Shown here piece by piece: positions 25,869 to 34,153 of a DNA stretch of 36,441 bases. Source of the DNA: a virus. A program made the translations under genes and the position numbers. Location of the stretch: the IMG/VR virus record IMGVR_UViG_3300032291_003652, positions 1 to 36,441 of that record. One strand, 5' to 3'. Positions within the stretch are counted from its first letter, which is position 1, and every line of letters begins with the position of its first letter. The notes below the pieces were generated by a model. It was not told the origin of the DNA. It ran no database searches and saw only the letters and a list, made by a program, of their open reading frames with translations.

Positions 25869-27776
25869 CTATCGTCTCCCTCTTACATTAAACATCAGGT
25901 TCATGCCGACCAGCTTAAATTTCTGACCAGCGGTATTTTGATTTGAAAACTTGAACTGAATTCGTTTACCGGCAAATGTCCCTAGTGAGATCTGGCTATC
26001 TTCTGTCGCTTGGCCAGGTTCCCAAGTATCGATACCCCAGCGCATAGATCCCCATACCGTTGACCCAGGATCTAGGTCGATTTGCTGAGTTGATCCAGCG
26101 CCACCAGTACTGTCGGTCTTAATAATCATATCCATGAAGTAAGCACCCGATAATTCATGGAGAAGGTTTATCCAGCGAAAATCCTTATAGTGGTTCTCAA
26201 AGCCAGGTCCGCCATCGAATTCTTTGCTAGAATAATAGCTATCGATTGGGGAACCGTCATCGCTGTAAGTCGTGGAGTTTAACTTATAGACAAATCCTGT
26301 CGCTGTGCTTGTTGCATAGTAAAGAGAACCGTCATACTCACAGAACTGAGCGGGATTGAGACCAGTCCAAGGTGCCCACATGAATTTTTGCGCTTTGCTG
26401 AGATTCTCCTGTGAGAAATCGAAAAAGTAAACCCGGTTATTTGTTGTATTTGACGCACCATAGGTCACCGCGATATACGCTTTGTTCTTGTGCACGATCG
26501 CGGAAATGTTCTGGACGTAGGATTCCTGGATATCGAAGATCTGGCTCTCGATCTTATCCGAATAAGTCATGCCCATTGCACTTGATGCGGTCAGCAACGT
26601 AACAGATGGCTCAACAGCATTGCCTGAGATCGCAGCAAATCCCACAAACTTTCCGTTTTGCATCACCGGCATCATGAGCCGATTGTTGAAATAGAACGAT
26701 CCAAAGGGTGATTTCGATCCAAAATCGCATTTTAGCCGAACATCTACCCAATTCGAATCATCGCTATCTGGCATGTAAATAAGCCATAACGAACCATTCG
26801 CAGTGCCGACGATAATGCCGTTATCGTAAACAGCTAGGGTCTTTGGAACCTCGCCAGACGTGTCACCGATCCTTCGAAAGTTTTCGGCTTTGAAAGTATA
26901 AGGGTCACCGAGCTCAGAATAGATCACGAGATCGGTTGTTGGATCTATGCAAAATAGACGCGCTTGGTGATAAACGACAACGGAATAGAGCGGTGGGACA
27001 CCCTGGTCAGACGGTGCCGCAACGCCAAGCGATGCATCGGCTATCGCATCCTCATACGTCGTCGTTGTGTTGTCTGATATCGTTGCAAGTCGCTTGTAAA
27101 CAATTCCCGAAGACACATTTCGGTAAAGATACCTCCCGGCAACGCCAAAACTGGCGGCCGCTACAGGAATCGACGTCAGCAAAATATTTTTCGCTGACGC
27201 CGTGAAAGTATTCGACACAGGAGACACATCGCTTTCGACCAGGTTGGTATTAAAATATGTCACTTTGTACGAGTATTCGCCCGTCAAAGCCGAACCTGTC
27301 GTCGCACTGGCAGCAACAACCGCTGATGTTGGCGGATAATTGCCGTGCCTTGTGAAATGCGCTCCGTTGTATTTCATGGGAATGGCGCCACCGTTGCCAA
27401 AGAAAATATGATTTTCATATTCGGCAGCGCTGACCCGGGCACCAGCGGTGAACTGAGACACAGAAGACGCTATCGCGGTGAACGTTGTTGAGCCCAAACC
27501 ATAAAGGGTCCCACCGAACCATGCGAGCATCGTAGTCGAACCGTTATTCGCGTGCCTAACATAGAGGCCATCGCACGCAAATGTGCCAACGGTTGTGGTA
27601 TTTAGCTTTGTGGTGCCACCTCTGGTCTCGACCGTGCCGTTGCCGTAAATAACGTTTTGGCAATCAGGGCTCTCGTTATCAGCGATCAGCTGCTTATCGA
27701 ATTTGGTGTTGAGACCGCCATCAAAGCCAATGCGGCCTTTTGACGGGTATAGCATCTCGAACCTGTTAGAAGCCAT
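25869..27776 (-). CDS. Large tail hub/nozzle-type protein
   Basis: A 635-residue beta-rich protein that begins MASNRFEMLYPSKGRIGFDGGLNTKFD, with the start at 27776 chosen because GGGG lies 6 bases upstream; the longer frame to 27818 overlaps the adaptor gene more. Many repeated strands and YYATSTATG, WNLYY-like aromatic stretches suggest a propeller-like or barrel fold, as in podoviral nozzle or hub proteins. It directly follows the adaptor gene, the order found in P22- and T7-like tail modules. Ser and Thr are abundant. Function is inferred from size and position. Confidence 0.68.
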   Translation of the reverse strand: MASNRFEMLYPSKGRIGFDGGLNTKFDKQLIADNESPDCQNVIYGNGTVETRGGTTKLNTTTVGTFACDGLYVRHANNGSTTMLAWFGGTLYGLGSTTFTAIASSVSQFTAGARVSAAEYENHIFFGNGGAIPMKYNGAHFTRHGNYPPTSAVVAASATTGSALTGEYSYKVTYFNTNLVESDVSPVSNTFTASAKNILLTSIPVAAASFGVAGRYLYRNVSSGIVYKRLATISDNTTTTYEDAIADASLGVAAPSDQGVPPLYSVVVYHQARLFCIDPTTDLVIYSELGDPYTFKAENFRRIGDTSGEVPKTLAVYDNGIIVGTANGSLWLIYMPDSDDSNWVDVRLKCDFGSKSPFGSFYFNNRLMMPVMQNGKFVGFAAISGNAVEPSVTLLTASSAMGMTYSDKIESQIFDIQESYVQNISAIVHKNKAYIAVTYGASNTTNNRVYFFDFSQENLSKAQKFMWAPWTGLNPAQFCEYDGSLYYATSTATGFVYKLNSTTYSDDGSPIDSYYSSKEFDGGPGFENHYKDFRWINLLHELSGAYFMDMIIKTDSTGGAGSTQQIDLDPGSTVWGSMRWGIDTWEPGQATEDSQISLGTFAGKRIQFKFSNQNTAGQKFKLVGMNLMFNVRGRR

Positions 27777-28410
27777 ATTTGACCCCATAATCAGCGCAAA
27801 AATATGTGTCCCGCACAACCGATGTTTTGTCGGCTTGTTCTCTTATCTGCCGTTGATCGCGAGCTCGCTGGACAGTCTGTTCCCATTTGCCGACATACTC
27901 ACGCTGCAAAGCGATATTGCCGTCTTTCAGGGACATCTCAGCCAAAACAAAGTCCGCCAAATCTATCTGGTATTCTGTCGGGACGTTTAAAGCAGACGTT
28001 GCCGTGAGCCTCTGAGGATATTCGTAAACCCTGACCTGGATCGTGTCAGCTGACGTGTCTGGTGTGGGGAAAAGAATGATCACGTCATCCCAAATACCGT
28101 AGTGGGTTGGGGTTCCAGTTGGTTCAGTTGTGTCAATTTTGGGATCGTCAACCAATGGGACCTTAACCAGCTTCGAGTATTTGTAACGAACCTCTCTGAT
28201 TGCTAGCGTGTTCGAGGGATAAGCGAGCTCTCTTGTTGCTGCAGTTGAGGTGGTCGTATAGGTGTTCTGGATGACATAACCTTCTTTCGCCAGCACTGAT
28301 TCAGCTTGCCAGATCAAATCATAAATGTATTGATCGGAGAAAAACGAATCACCAACGGCATTGTACCGTTGCCGGATGATATCTGACAAAACCGTTATTG
28401 TGATTGACAT
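27766..28410 (-). CDS. Head-tail adaptor protein
   Basis: A 214-residue protein. The start MSITITVLSDIIRQRYNAVGDSFFSDQYIY and the later YPSNTLAIREVRY, VIILFPTP and VRVYEYP segments fit the family of phage adaptor or connector proteins, with an N-terminal helical bundle and beta arm that dock on the portal. GGAG lies 5 bases before the ATG. The gene overlaps the hub protein start by about 11 bases and follows several small neck proteins. Confidence rests on the arrangement and fold pattern. Confidence 0.68.
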   Translation of the reverse strand: MSITITVLSDIIRQRYNAVGDSFFSDQYIYDLIWQAESVLAKEGYVIQNTYTTTSTAATRELAYPSNTLAIREVRYKYSKLVKVPLVDDPKIDTTEPTGTPTHYGIWDDVIILFPTPDTSADTIQVRVYEYPQRLTATSALNVPTEYQIDLADFVLAEMSLKDGNIALQREYVGKWEQTVQRARDQRQIREQADKTSVVRDTYFCADYGVKYGF

Positions 28411-28411
28411 T

Positions 28412-28891
28412 TTAGCTCCATACTGTGCTAGCTGCGGTCACTTGAGACCAGATTGATGTTGTGCTGCTTAAAACATAAGCATTTGCTACCGCGCTTAAAG
28501 CGTTAGTTGTGCCGCCATGGAAAACCCGTTCATATCCATTATTGCACACATTTATTTCATTTGGATCAGAGGTTAAATCCAAATTGTTGCCATATGATTT
28601 TTGAAAATTAGATGCTTTTGAACTATCAATCGTTAGATCATCAGTGATCTGATGCTGAACATGAAAAGCCTGAACCGTTGTGACAATCGCGGTAGTTGGA
28701 AACTGATGAATAACCGAAAAACCGTTCGTTGTTGTGACCACAGCAGTTGAAATATGGTTTTTATAAACTACAAAATTGAGATGGCTTTCACCCCAATTAT
28801 CAGTTCCCCAGACGATAGAATTCCAGTATGTTGCTTTACCTAAGCCAACAATGCCAACCCTGGCAACGATTGTTTTTGTAAAGTCTGTCAC
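28412..28891 (-). CDS. Hypothetical virion protein
   Basis: A 159-residue protein starting with GTG at 28891, with GGGA about 8 bases upstream. It has a Thr/Val-rich beta pattern with repeated VVTTTNGFSVIHQF and TVQAFHVQHQI stretches, a sign of an internal duplication. It lies between a fibre-like small protein and the adaptor, so a neck or tail accessory role is likely. No family recognised. Confidence 0.55.
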   Translation of the reverse strand: MTDFTKTIVARVGIVGLGKATYWNSIVWGTDNWGESHLNFVVYKNHISTAVVTTTNGFSVIHQFPTTAIVTTVQAFHVQHQITDDLTIDSSKASNFQKSYGNNLDLTSDPNEINVCNNGYERVFHGGTTNALSAVANAYVLSSTTSIWSQVTAASTVWS

Positions 28892-28905
28892 TGGAAAATC
28901 CCATG

Positions 28906-29349
28906 TTACGCTACAGTCACATCCGTTATGACAACCAACGTGTCATTTGCACCTTTGTTGATCACGCTCTCGAGATCCCGAGAGAACATCGTCCCTGCCG
29001 TTGCAGATGCAGTGTCAAAGAGACCATATTCGGTAATTGCCCCTACACCAACCCCGGAACTGAAGGTGGCACTGACCCTATAAATCGCACCAGTCACGTT
29101 AGAAACCGTCCCGGTTGTGGCTCTTGCAGCTTCAGTGCCAAGCTGAGTATTAGCTGCTAATTCAGCACCAGTTCCGGTGCCGATCGCGATATAGCGCATG
29201 ACAAATGTCGATGCGGTAGCAGCTGCGGAATTCAAAAACGCTGCAAGAAATGATTTACCATCAGTGGTAATCACGTTACGACCTGCACGCTCTTCGATCA
29301 CCTGATCACCGCGATAAAGTTTAATAAACCATCTTCCTTGCAGTTCCAT
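28906..29349 (-). CDS. Small beta-rich virion protein
   Basis: A 147-residue protein with MRYIAIGTGTGAELAANTQLGTE in the centre, a signature I associate with phage tail/neck and appendage proteins that contain a TGT-rich loop. The ends MELQGRWFIKLYRGDQVIEE and TEYGLFDTASA also match that family. GGGGAA lies 6 bases before the ATG. Part of the run of small structural genes between DUF115 and the adaptor. Very Thr/Ala/Gly rich. Confidence 0.65.
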   Translation of the reverse strand: MELQGRWFIKLYRGDQVIEERAGRNVITTDGKSFLAAFLNSAAATASTFVMRYIAIGTGTGAELAANTQLGTEAARATTGTVSNVTGAIYRVSATFSSGVGVGAITEYGLFDTASATAGTMFSRDLESVINKGANDTLVVITDVTVA

Positions 29350-29351
29350 AT

Positions 29352-29747
29352 TTATTCCCCTAGTTCTTCGTCCAATTCATCTCTAGTTTTCTCATCAACT
29401 AGTTCATCGACATGCATATCTTTGACATGCTTTGCCAGCGCTTTTTTGCTCTTAAACTCTTTGTTGCATCTCATGCATACGAAAACACGCGACGACTTTT
29501 CTTCGCTTGCTTGATTTAGTTCATCAAGAGCCCTTTTGTTGTCTTCGGGATCGATAACCAGATATTTCATGCTCTCAATCGTCTGCTGACCGCCTTTGCT
29601 GAACACTGGATTGAAAAACTGACCTTTGAAGTCAATCGCGTCGTGGTAATCCATCTCGATTGCTTTTCCAGGAGGGATTTCAATCCAAACACCCTTGTAT
29701 TTTTCCCGATGAACAATGCTGTTTTTATTCCAAATTTTTACCATCAT
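29352..29747 (-). CDS. Virion-module protein with a C2H2 zinc finger
   Basis: A 131-residue protein. The N-terminal half has a beta pattern (KYKGVWIEIPPGKAIEMDYHDA). Near residues 88-112 is a full C2H2 finger: VCMRCNKEFKSKKALAKHVKDMH, with correct spacing of both Cys and His pairs and the conserved F and L. The C-terminus is acidic. Single C2H2 fingers occur in some phage structural modules. ATG choice between 29747 and 29744 is open. It could bind DNA in the head or act as a protein docking knob. Confidence 0.65.
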   Translation of the reverse strand: MMVKIWNKNSIVHREKYKGVWIEIPPGKAIEMDYHDAIDFKGQFFNPVFSKGGQQTIESMKYLVIDPEDNKRALDELNQASEEKSSRVFVCMRCNKEFKSKKALAKHVKDMHVDELVDEKTRDELDEELGE

Positions 29748-29762
29748 AAAAAATATTAATCC

Positions 29763-30119
29763 TTAATTTGATGAACAAATGAATTTAAAATTTGCTGATG
29801 TCCCAGTAACAAGTGTCTGAACACCAACTTTGACATACTGTGCGCCAATATCAATCGGAATGGCAACACTCGTCAATGCCGAATCAAAATTAGCAACGGC
29901 AACGGTAAACGTAGGTGTTGCGATCGCTTTAGAATACAGTGTTCTGAAATCACCATCCTCTTTGTCGGAGACGTAAAGCCTGAGATCAGTACCCGTTGTC
30001 ATCGATGGAATCACGAACAAATAATGACCATATCCTCCACCGAGATCCAGTGCAGAAGTATAAGTCGTATTGCTCGCTAAGTTTACGGTAAATGCTTTTA
30101 CCGGTCCGATAGTTGACAT
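29763..30119 (-). CDS. Small beta-rich head/neck protein
   Basis: A 118-residue protein. The start at 30119 (MSTIGPVKAF) has GGAG 9 bases upstream and falls just after the previous gene; the longer frame to 30161 would overlap it. The sequence is rich in Thr, Val and Ser (TLYSKAIATPTFTVAVANF) and probably forms an immunoglobulin-like or jelly-roll fold, as in head-decoration proteins. It follows an 88-residue gene of similar type. Confidence 0.58.
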   Translation of the reverse strand: MSTIGPVKAFTVNLASNTTYTSALDLGGGYGHYLFVIPSMTTGTDLRLYVSDKEDGDFRTLYSKAIATPTFTVAVANFDSALTSVAIPIDIGAQYVKVGVQTLVTGTSANFKFICSSN

Positions 30120-30123
30120 AGGC

Positions 30124-30390
30124 TTAAACTCCGTAAATCGTGCAATAAAACACGTCACCACTCGTTACTGAACTAAGCGCAAGATAACCAGCGGTAGCAG
30201 TGCCGCTTGGTAAAGCGTTAATCGCGATCCGACATCCGCTTGTCTGGGTTTTTGCGGTAAGCTGAGCAGCGATAATGTTACCAAATCCAGTATTGACAGA
30301 ACCACTAGTGTTATCAGCAGTGATTGTGCCGTGAATTACGCGCTGATTTCCGTAAATCGTTTTATTTGTGACGGTAAGAGTAAAAGCCAT
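30124..30390 (-). CDS. Small head protein, probable decoration
   Basis: An 88-residue Thr/Ala/Gly-rich protein, starting MAFTLTVTNKTIYGNQRV, with AAGGAG 7 bases before the ATG. Its short beta-strand pattern ending in CTIYGV fits a small capsid-decoration or head-completion protein. Similar small proteins following the capsid gene are common in podovirus genomes. Together with the 118-residue protein it could be a substrate of the DUF115 protein just upstream. Confidence 0.55.
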   Translation of the reverse strand: MAFTLTVTNKTIYGNQRVIHGTITADNTSGSVNTGFGNIIAAQLTAKTQTSGCRIAINALPSGTATAGYLALSSVTSGDVFYCTIYGV

Positions 30391-30402
30391 TTGTGATCTC
30401 CT

Positions 30403-31434
30403 TTAGATTAAGAGCATCTGGCTCGCGCCAGGTTTAAATTCGGAGCAATTTTTTGCCTGAAACTCAAATTGCTCATGTATTTTGTACAATTCAATGAATT
30501 TTGAGAACTCCATCTGCTTAAAGCTATCAAGGTTTCCTTCTCGGTATGCACCCAAAATGCCGTCTTCTGAACAATTGATATAAACGCCAGGGCATGTCTG
30601 GCTAACATAGTCAAACCATTGCTTAAAATTCCAATATGATGGCCATGTCCTAACAGAATTTCCCCAAATATCGACAGTTCTAATGGTGTTTCCGATGTTC
30701 TTATCGTAATCACTATCCCAGGCATGAAACCGCAGTTTGTCTTTGTTCGAAAACGCAAAATCGGCTCCGATAAACACACTTGTCTGGCATCCCATGAATG
30801 CCTTGGAAATGTAAAAACATGCGCCTAAAACATTTCCGCCATTACTGACCCAAATGTTGAATGGCTCGATATCATTTACCGCTTTGTTGTATTCTTCACC
30901 TGGTACAGGTGCGTTATACCAAAGGATCTTTCCCCGCCATTTCTCAATGAGACGTGGCGATGATCCAATATATGCAAGCAATGTTCTCTTTTCAGTCATT
31001 GCCCAATATTCATCTTCAGTTTTTGTTCCACCTTCGCAGACCTCTTTGACCGTGATCTCACCTGCGTCTAGTGTGACGTAGTAATCTGGATTTGCGCCAG
31101 CTTCTTCCATCGCGTGAAAGGAATGCAAGCATGATATAAGCGGCATCCAGTATGGTCGGTCTTTGAGAATATCGATGTTATTTCTAAGACTCGGGCCTGC
31201 ACCAGCGATGATGCAGGGCAAGCCCGACTTAGAACCCCAAATCTCACCAATCGACTTTGGTGAGAATGGTCCGAAACGATCATGGTTTTCTTTGATATTT
31301 TTCAGCCAAATCGGCAGCCAATTTTGCAGCGTAGGACCATCAGACGCGCAAGCATTCGAGTACATTTGCTGCGTAGTGATTGGCGGCACCGCAATGTATG
31401 GCTGTAATTCCAAAATGATGTTCGCTGTTTTCAT
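30403..31434 (-). CDS. DUF115/Maf-like glycosyltransferase candidate
   Basis: A 343-residue protein with DUF115 signatures: CIIAGAGPSL (74-83), ANPDYYVTLDAGE (114-126), and GGNVLGACFYISKAFMG (199-215) then VFIGADFAF (220-228). In Helicobacter and Campylobacter-type bacteria DUF115 (Maf) proteins are needed for adding pseudaminic acid to flagellin Ser/Thr, and other members are MptE-like pterin kinases. GGAA lies 5 bases before the ATG. It is encoded in the head cluster directly after the capsid genes, although the other sugar genes are elsewhere. If it is a transferase, capsid or fibre proteins are the likely acceptors; this is inference. Confidence 0.72.
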   Translation of the reverse strand: MKTANIILELQPYIAVPPITTQQMYSNACASDGPTLQNWLPIWLKNIKENHDRFGPFSPKSIGEIWGSKSGLPCIIAGAGPSLRNNIDILKDRPYWMPLISCLHSFHAMEEAGANPDYYVTLDAGEITVKEVCEGGTKTEDEYWAMTEKRTLLAYIGSSPRLIEKWRGKILWYNAPVPGEEYNKAVNDIEPFNIWVSNGGNVLGACFYISKAFMGCQTSVFIGADFAFSNKDKLRFHAWDSDYDKNIGNTIRTVDIWGNSVRTWPSYWNFKQWFDYVSQTCPGVYINCSEDGILGAYREGNLDSFKQMEFSKFIELYKIHEQFEFQAKNCSEFKPGASQMLLI

Positions 31435-31460
31435 AATAATTCCTATATCAAAATAAAATA

Positions 31461-31940
31461 TTAAATTTGTCCGTAAACTAGTGCGCTGGTAGCAGTACCA
31501 GTGACGCCAGTAACCGTGGACATTGCGGCCGCTTGATGAATCGCAGTCACGATCGCGGTCACAAAAACACCGTTAATATCCAAAGCCAATGGAATACCAA
31601 CGGCATAACTATTGCCAGGCATTGCAGGGACAACACCTTTGGAGCAAACCCAACCGTATGTCGCTGTCGTTAGTGTTGCGTGAACGACAACACCAATCAA
31701 AGGAGAACCACTGTTACTTGATACTGTGCAGCTGTAAGGAGACACACAACCACTTACGGTGTTAGGTGTAAGACCATAACCAGGAGAAGCCTGGCTGGTG
31801 CCTTCATTGTAAACGTAAATCCATTCTTTGCCATCAGCCCAAAGGCGAGTGCCTAAGCTTGGTGCTTGACGTCCAGGGGTTCCAGTCACTGCTGACAGAG
31901 ATTCTGTCAACACTACGTTCGGGGAATAATACTGACTCAT
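31461..31940 (-). CDS. Probable head-decoration protein
   Basis: A 159-residue protein with Ser/Thr/Gly-rich, beta-type sequence, directly after the major capsid gene. Its start MSQYYSPNVVLTESLSAVTG is followed by two WADGKEWIYVYN and YGWVCSKGVV strands. AGAGG lies 6 bases before the ATG. Proteins in this place usually decorate the capsid. The many Ser/Thr make it a possible acceptor of a sugar. Confidence 0.6.
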   Translation of the reverse strand: MSQYYSPNVVLTESLSAVTGTPGRQAPSLGTRLWADGKEWIYVYNEGTSQASPGYGLTPNTVSGCVSPYSCTVSSNSGSPLIGVVVHATLTTATYGWVCSKGVVPAMPGNSYAVGIPLALDINGVFVTAIVTAIHQAAAMSTVTGVTGTATSALVYGQI

Positions 31941-31962
31941 TATTTACCTCTCCTTCTACTTA

Positions 31963-32886
31963 TCAAGCGGTGATGCCAGAAAGTTTGAAATGTTTACGGT
32001 TGTTGCTGCTACCCAATGCGCCCATCCAGCAAATCCGACCAGTGCGAACTCTGGAGTTAATTGGGGATTGGAATGGGTCAACGCTAAAGTTCATCTCGGG
32101 GTGATAGAACAGGTGCAGTTCCTTTTCGTTAATCCCAAAAATATGCGCTGTTGGGCAGTGGGAATCACTGATAAAAGGCACGCCATTGAACATTAACGAT
32201 TGAAAACCGGCATTTGCGGTCGATGAATCAAAAAACCTCTGTGCGGGTTGTAGCAGGTTATAGAACCGGTTATAGTTTGCTCTTGTACCTACTATCACGC
32301 TTGGTTTACTCGATCCGATAGCAGCTGCTTCGAATTGAGTATTTAGTGCGGAAATGGTGAGAGTGGTTGTCGTGCTATCGACTTGACCCTGATGCCAGGA
32401 CGAAGTTGTCTGAGAAATGCCACCAACGGTCTGATCGACCGCTACGATGTCTCTAAGGCCAACGATCGACTTAGAATCAGTTCCATCGCTGTAAAGACCA
32501 GTCCCGAGATAATCGCGGATGGTTTCTTCAGCAATCTGGCTTTTCGATGCGAGAAGCTTGATAACGCCAGCATCACCACCGTTTTTCAAAATGTCTTCCT
32601 CGGTGAGCGAGATGGCAGCATATAGGTTACACCAACTGAAACGGGCTGCCGTCAAATTATCCGAATCTGCCGTGGCCAAAGTGTCGTTGCCGCTAAACCA
32701 ACCAGCGCTGGTCTGCTTTGCATAATTGAGTGGGACATCAATATATGTGCCACCAGACACACTTTGATATTGTCCGCCTTTCAAAATTCTTTGAAGCAAT
32801 GGATTACTATCGAATATATTGTCAAATAGCTTAGGCACAATGTACCTATGGGTAAGTGCCGTCAATTGGTCTAAACTTAATGCCAT
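31963..32886 (-). CDS. Major capsid protein
   Basis: A 307-residue protein of the HK97-fold type. It begins MALSLDQLTALTHRYIVPKL and has N-arm like LQRILKGGQYQSVSGGTYIDVPLNY, a mid-region VIVGTRANYNRFYNLLQPAQRFF, and the ending HKHFKLSGITA-like segment preceded by GRICWMGAL. Position downstream of scaffold and portal and normal size support the call. GGAAAG-like GGAT lies 8 bases before the ATG. No protease domain is fused. Confidence 0.82.
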   Translation of the reverse strand: MALSLDQLTALTHRYIVPKLFDNIFDSNPLLQRILKGGQYQSVSGGTYIDVPLNYAKQTSAGWFSGNDTLATADSDNLTAARFSWCNLYAAISLTEEDILKNGGDAGVIKLLASKSQIAEETIRDYLGTGLYSDGTDSKSIVGLRDIVAVDQTVGGISQTTSSWHQGQVDSTTTTLTISALNTQFEAAAIGSSKPSVIVGTRANYNRFYNLLQPAQRFFDSSTANAGFQSLMFNGVPFISDSHCPTAHIFGINEKELHLFYHPEMNFSVDPFQSPINSRVRTGRICWMGALGSSNNRKHFKLSGITA

Positions 32887-32914
32887 TTTTGAATCCTTTC
32901 AAAAATTATGGTTG

Positions 32915-33841
32915 TTATTGAACACCGAGATCTTTCCATCCTTGGCCGATCAGATCGGCATAACTACGATTTCTCAATGCGCCAGAACCCGATTGCGGCT
33001 GGCTGCTTTGCATCATATTTGCTTGACCCTCAGTTACAAAACCGGTTTTTGTTCTTTGCTGCTGGTCTTTAACAAGTTGTTCTTTCGATTTCATTACTGC
33101 CCGATCAATCAACTGCTGGTGATAATAGTCTCTAAATGCCGCCTCAAAGTTATTGATACCTTTATTGATACCATGCTCTAAAACCTGCATCTCAAGGGTT
33201 TTCCCGGTAGCTGGATCGGAGTAACCGAAATCAATGTCGCCATATGATGATTTGACTTTTTCAATCTCAGAATGCAGCGCTTTTTGCTCCTCAGCCTCTT
33301 GCTTAAGAGCCTTTTCGCGCATGAATTCGTCCCGAAAAGATTTTAGGTCATTCAGTTCTTTAGCGATCTCAGGTGGCAAAGCCGACGATTGTTGGTTAGC
33401 CGATGGCGAAAGTTGAGAATTGTTTGATTGAAATCCAAATCTGTTTTCCCATGCATTCCGAACATGATCCGCCCATTCAGGATTTGTGTTGGCGAATTCA
33501 TCGTAGGGTTTCCATTTACTCTCGAGATCTTTTAGTTGTTGTTCTTTTTGCGTCAAAGATGTCTCACGCTGCTTGTGTTCATTCACAAGTTGAGCATAAT
33601 CATAACCTCTCTGAGCACGTTGAATTATTACCGAAAGTGGTTCCTCGAGATCCCGATTGCTTGCCCGGTATTTGATCTTTAAATTGGGATCATAACCGAG
33701 GTTCTGCTGGCTCTCTTGAGGATTTCCCGCATTCGGTTGAATTGAACCAGGCTCTGGCACTGTCGGGATTGAGCTCGGAGTATTATCCAGCTGTCCTGAA
33801 GTTAGCGCTTGGGTCATTTCAGTTATCAGTTGATTGTCCAT
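32915..33841 (-). CDS. Capsid scaffold protein
   Basis: A 308-residue acidic, Gln-rich protein with a disordered N-terminus (about 1-55) and a central coiled coil (about 80-115, YDYAQLVNEHKQRETSLTQK). A second charged coil (150-185) and a C-terminal basic tail follow. Such proteins guide capsid assembly and are then removed. Gene order portal, small protein, scaffold, major capsid is the usual one. AGGA is 12 bases before the ATG, rather far. Confidence 0.72.
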   Translation of the reverse strand: MDNQLITEMTQALTSGQLDNTPSSIPTVPEPGSIQPNAGNPQESQQNLGYDPNLKIKYRASNRDLEEPLSVIIQRAQRGYDYAQLVNEHKQRETSLTQKEQQLKDLESKWKPYDEFANTNPEWADHVRNAWENRFGFQSNNSQLSPSANQQSSALPPEIAKELNDLKSFRDEFMREKALKQEAEEQKALHSEIEKVKSSYGDIDFGYSDPATGKTLEMQVLEHGINKGINNFEAAFRDYYHQQLIDRAVMKSKEQLVKDQQQRTKTGFVTEGQANMMQSSQPQSGSGALRNRSYADLIGQGWKDLGVQ

Positions 33842-33874
33842 AAAATATCATAATCCTAAAAAGTAAAAAAAATA

Positions 33875-34153
33875 TTAATACATTCCCATTGGCTTGCCAC
33901 CGCCTTGACCCTGCATTGGTTGTGGTCCTGCTGGTTGTGGCTGACCGCCTTGCCCACCAAGCGACGACATAATTGCCCTAAACTCACCCTGCAATGCGGC
34001 CATACGCTTTTTGATCTCATCTGGTGCCGGCCCGTTAACAATCGCATCAGCCAAAACGCCAAGGAGCGTGTCAACATTTGCAATTATTTCGCCAGCTGAT
34101 GGTGCCTGGCCACCCTCACCGCCAGGACCTGCCATTTGTTGCATTTCTGCCAT
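33875..34153 (-). CDS. Small Gly/Gln/Pro-rich protein between portal and scaffold
   Basis: A 92-residue protein with a helical centre (IIANVDTLLGVLADAIVNG) flanked by Gly- and Gln-rich tails. It starts inside the portal stop (TAATG) with GGAG upstream. Function unknown; it might be a scaffold helper or a portal-associated peptide. Such low-complexity proteins often follow the portal gene in podovirus genomes. Confidence 0.58.
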   Translation of the reverse strand: MAEMQQMAGPGGEGGQAPSAGEIIANVDTLLGVLADAIVNGPAPDEIKKRMAALQGEFRAIMSSLGGQGGQPQPAGPQPMQGQGGGKPMGMY

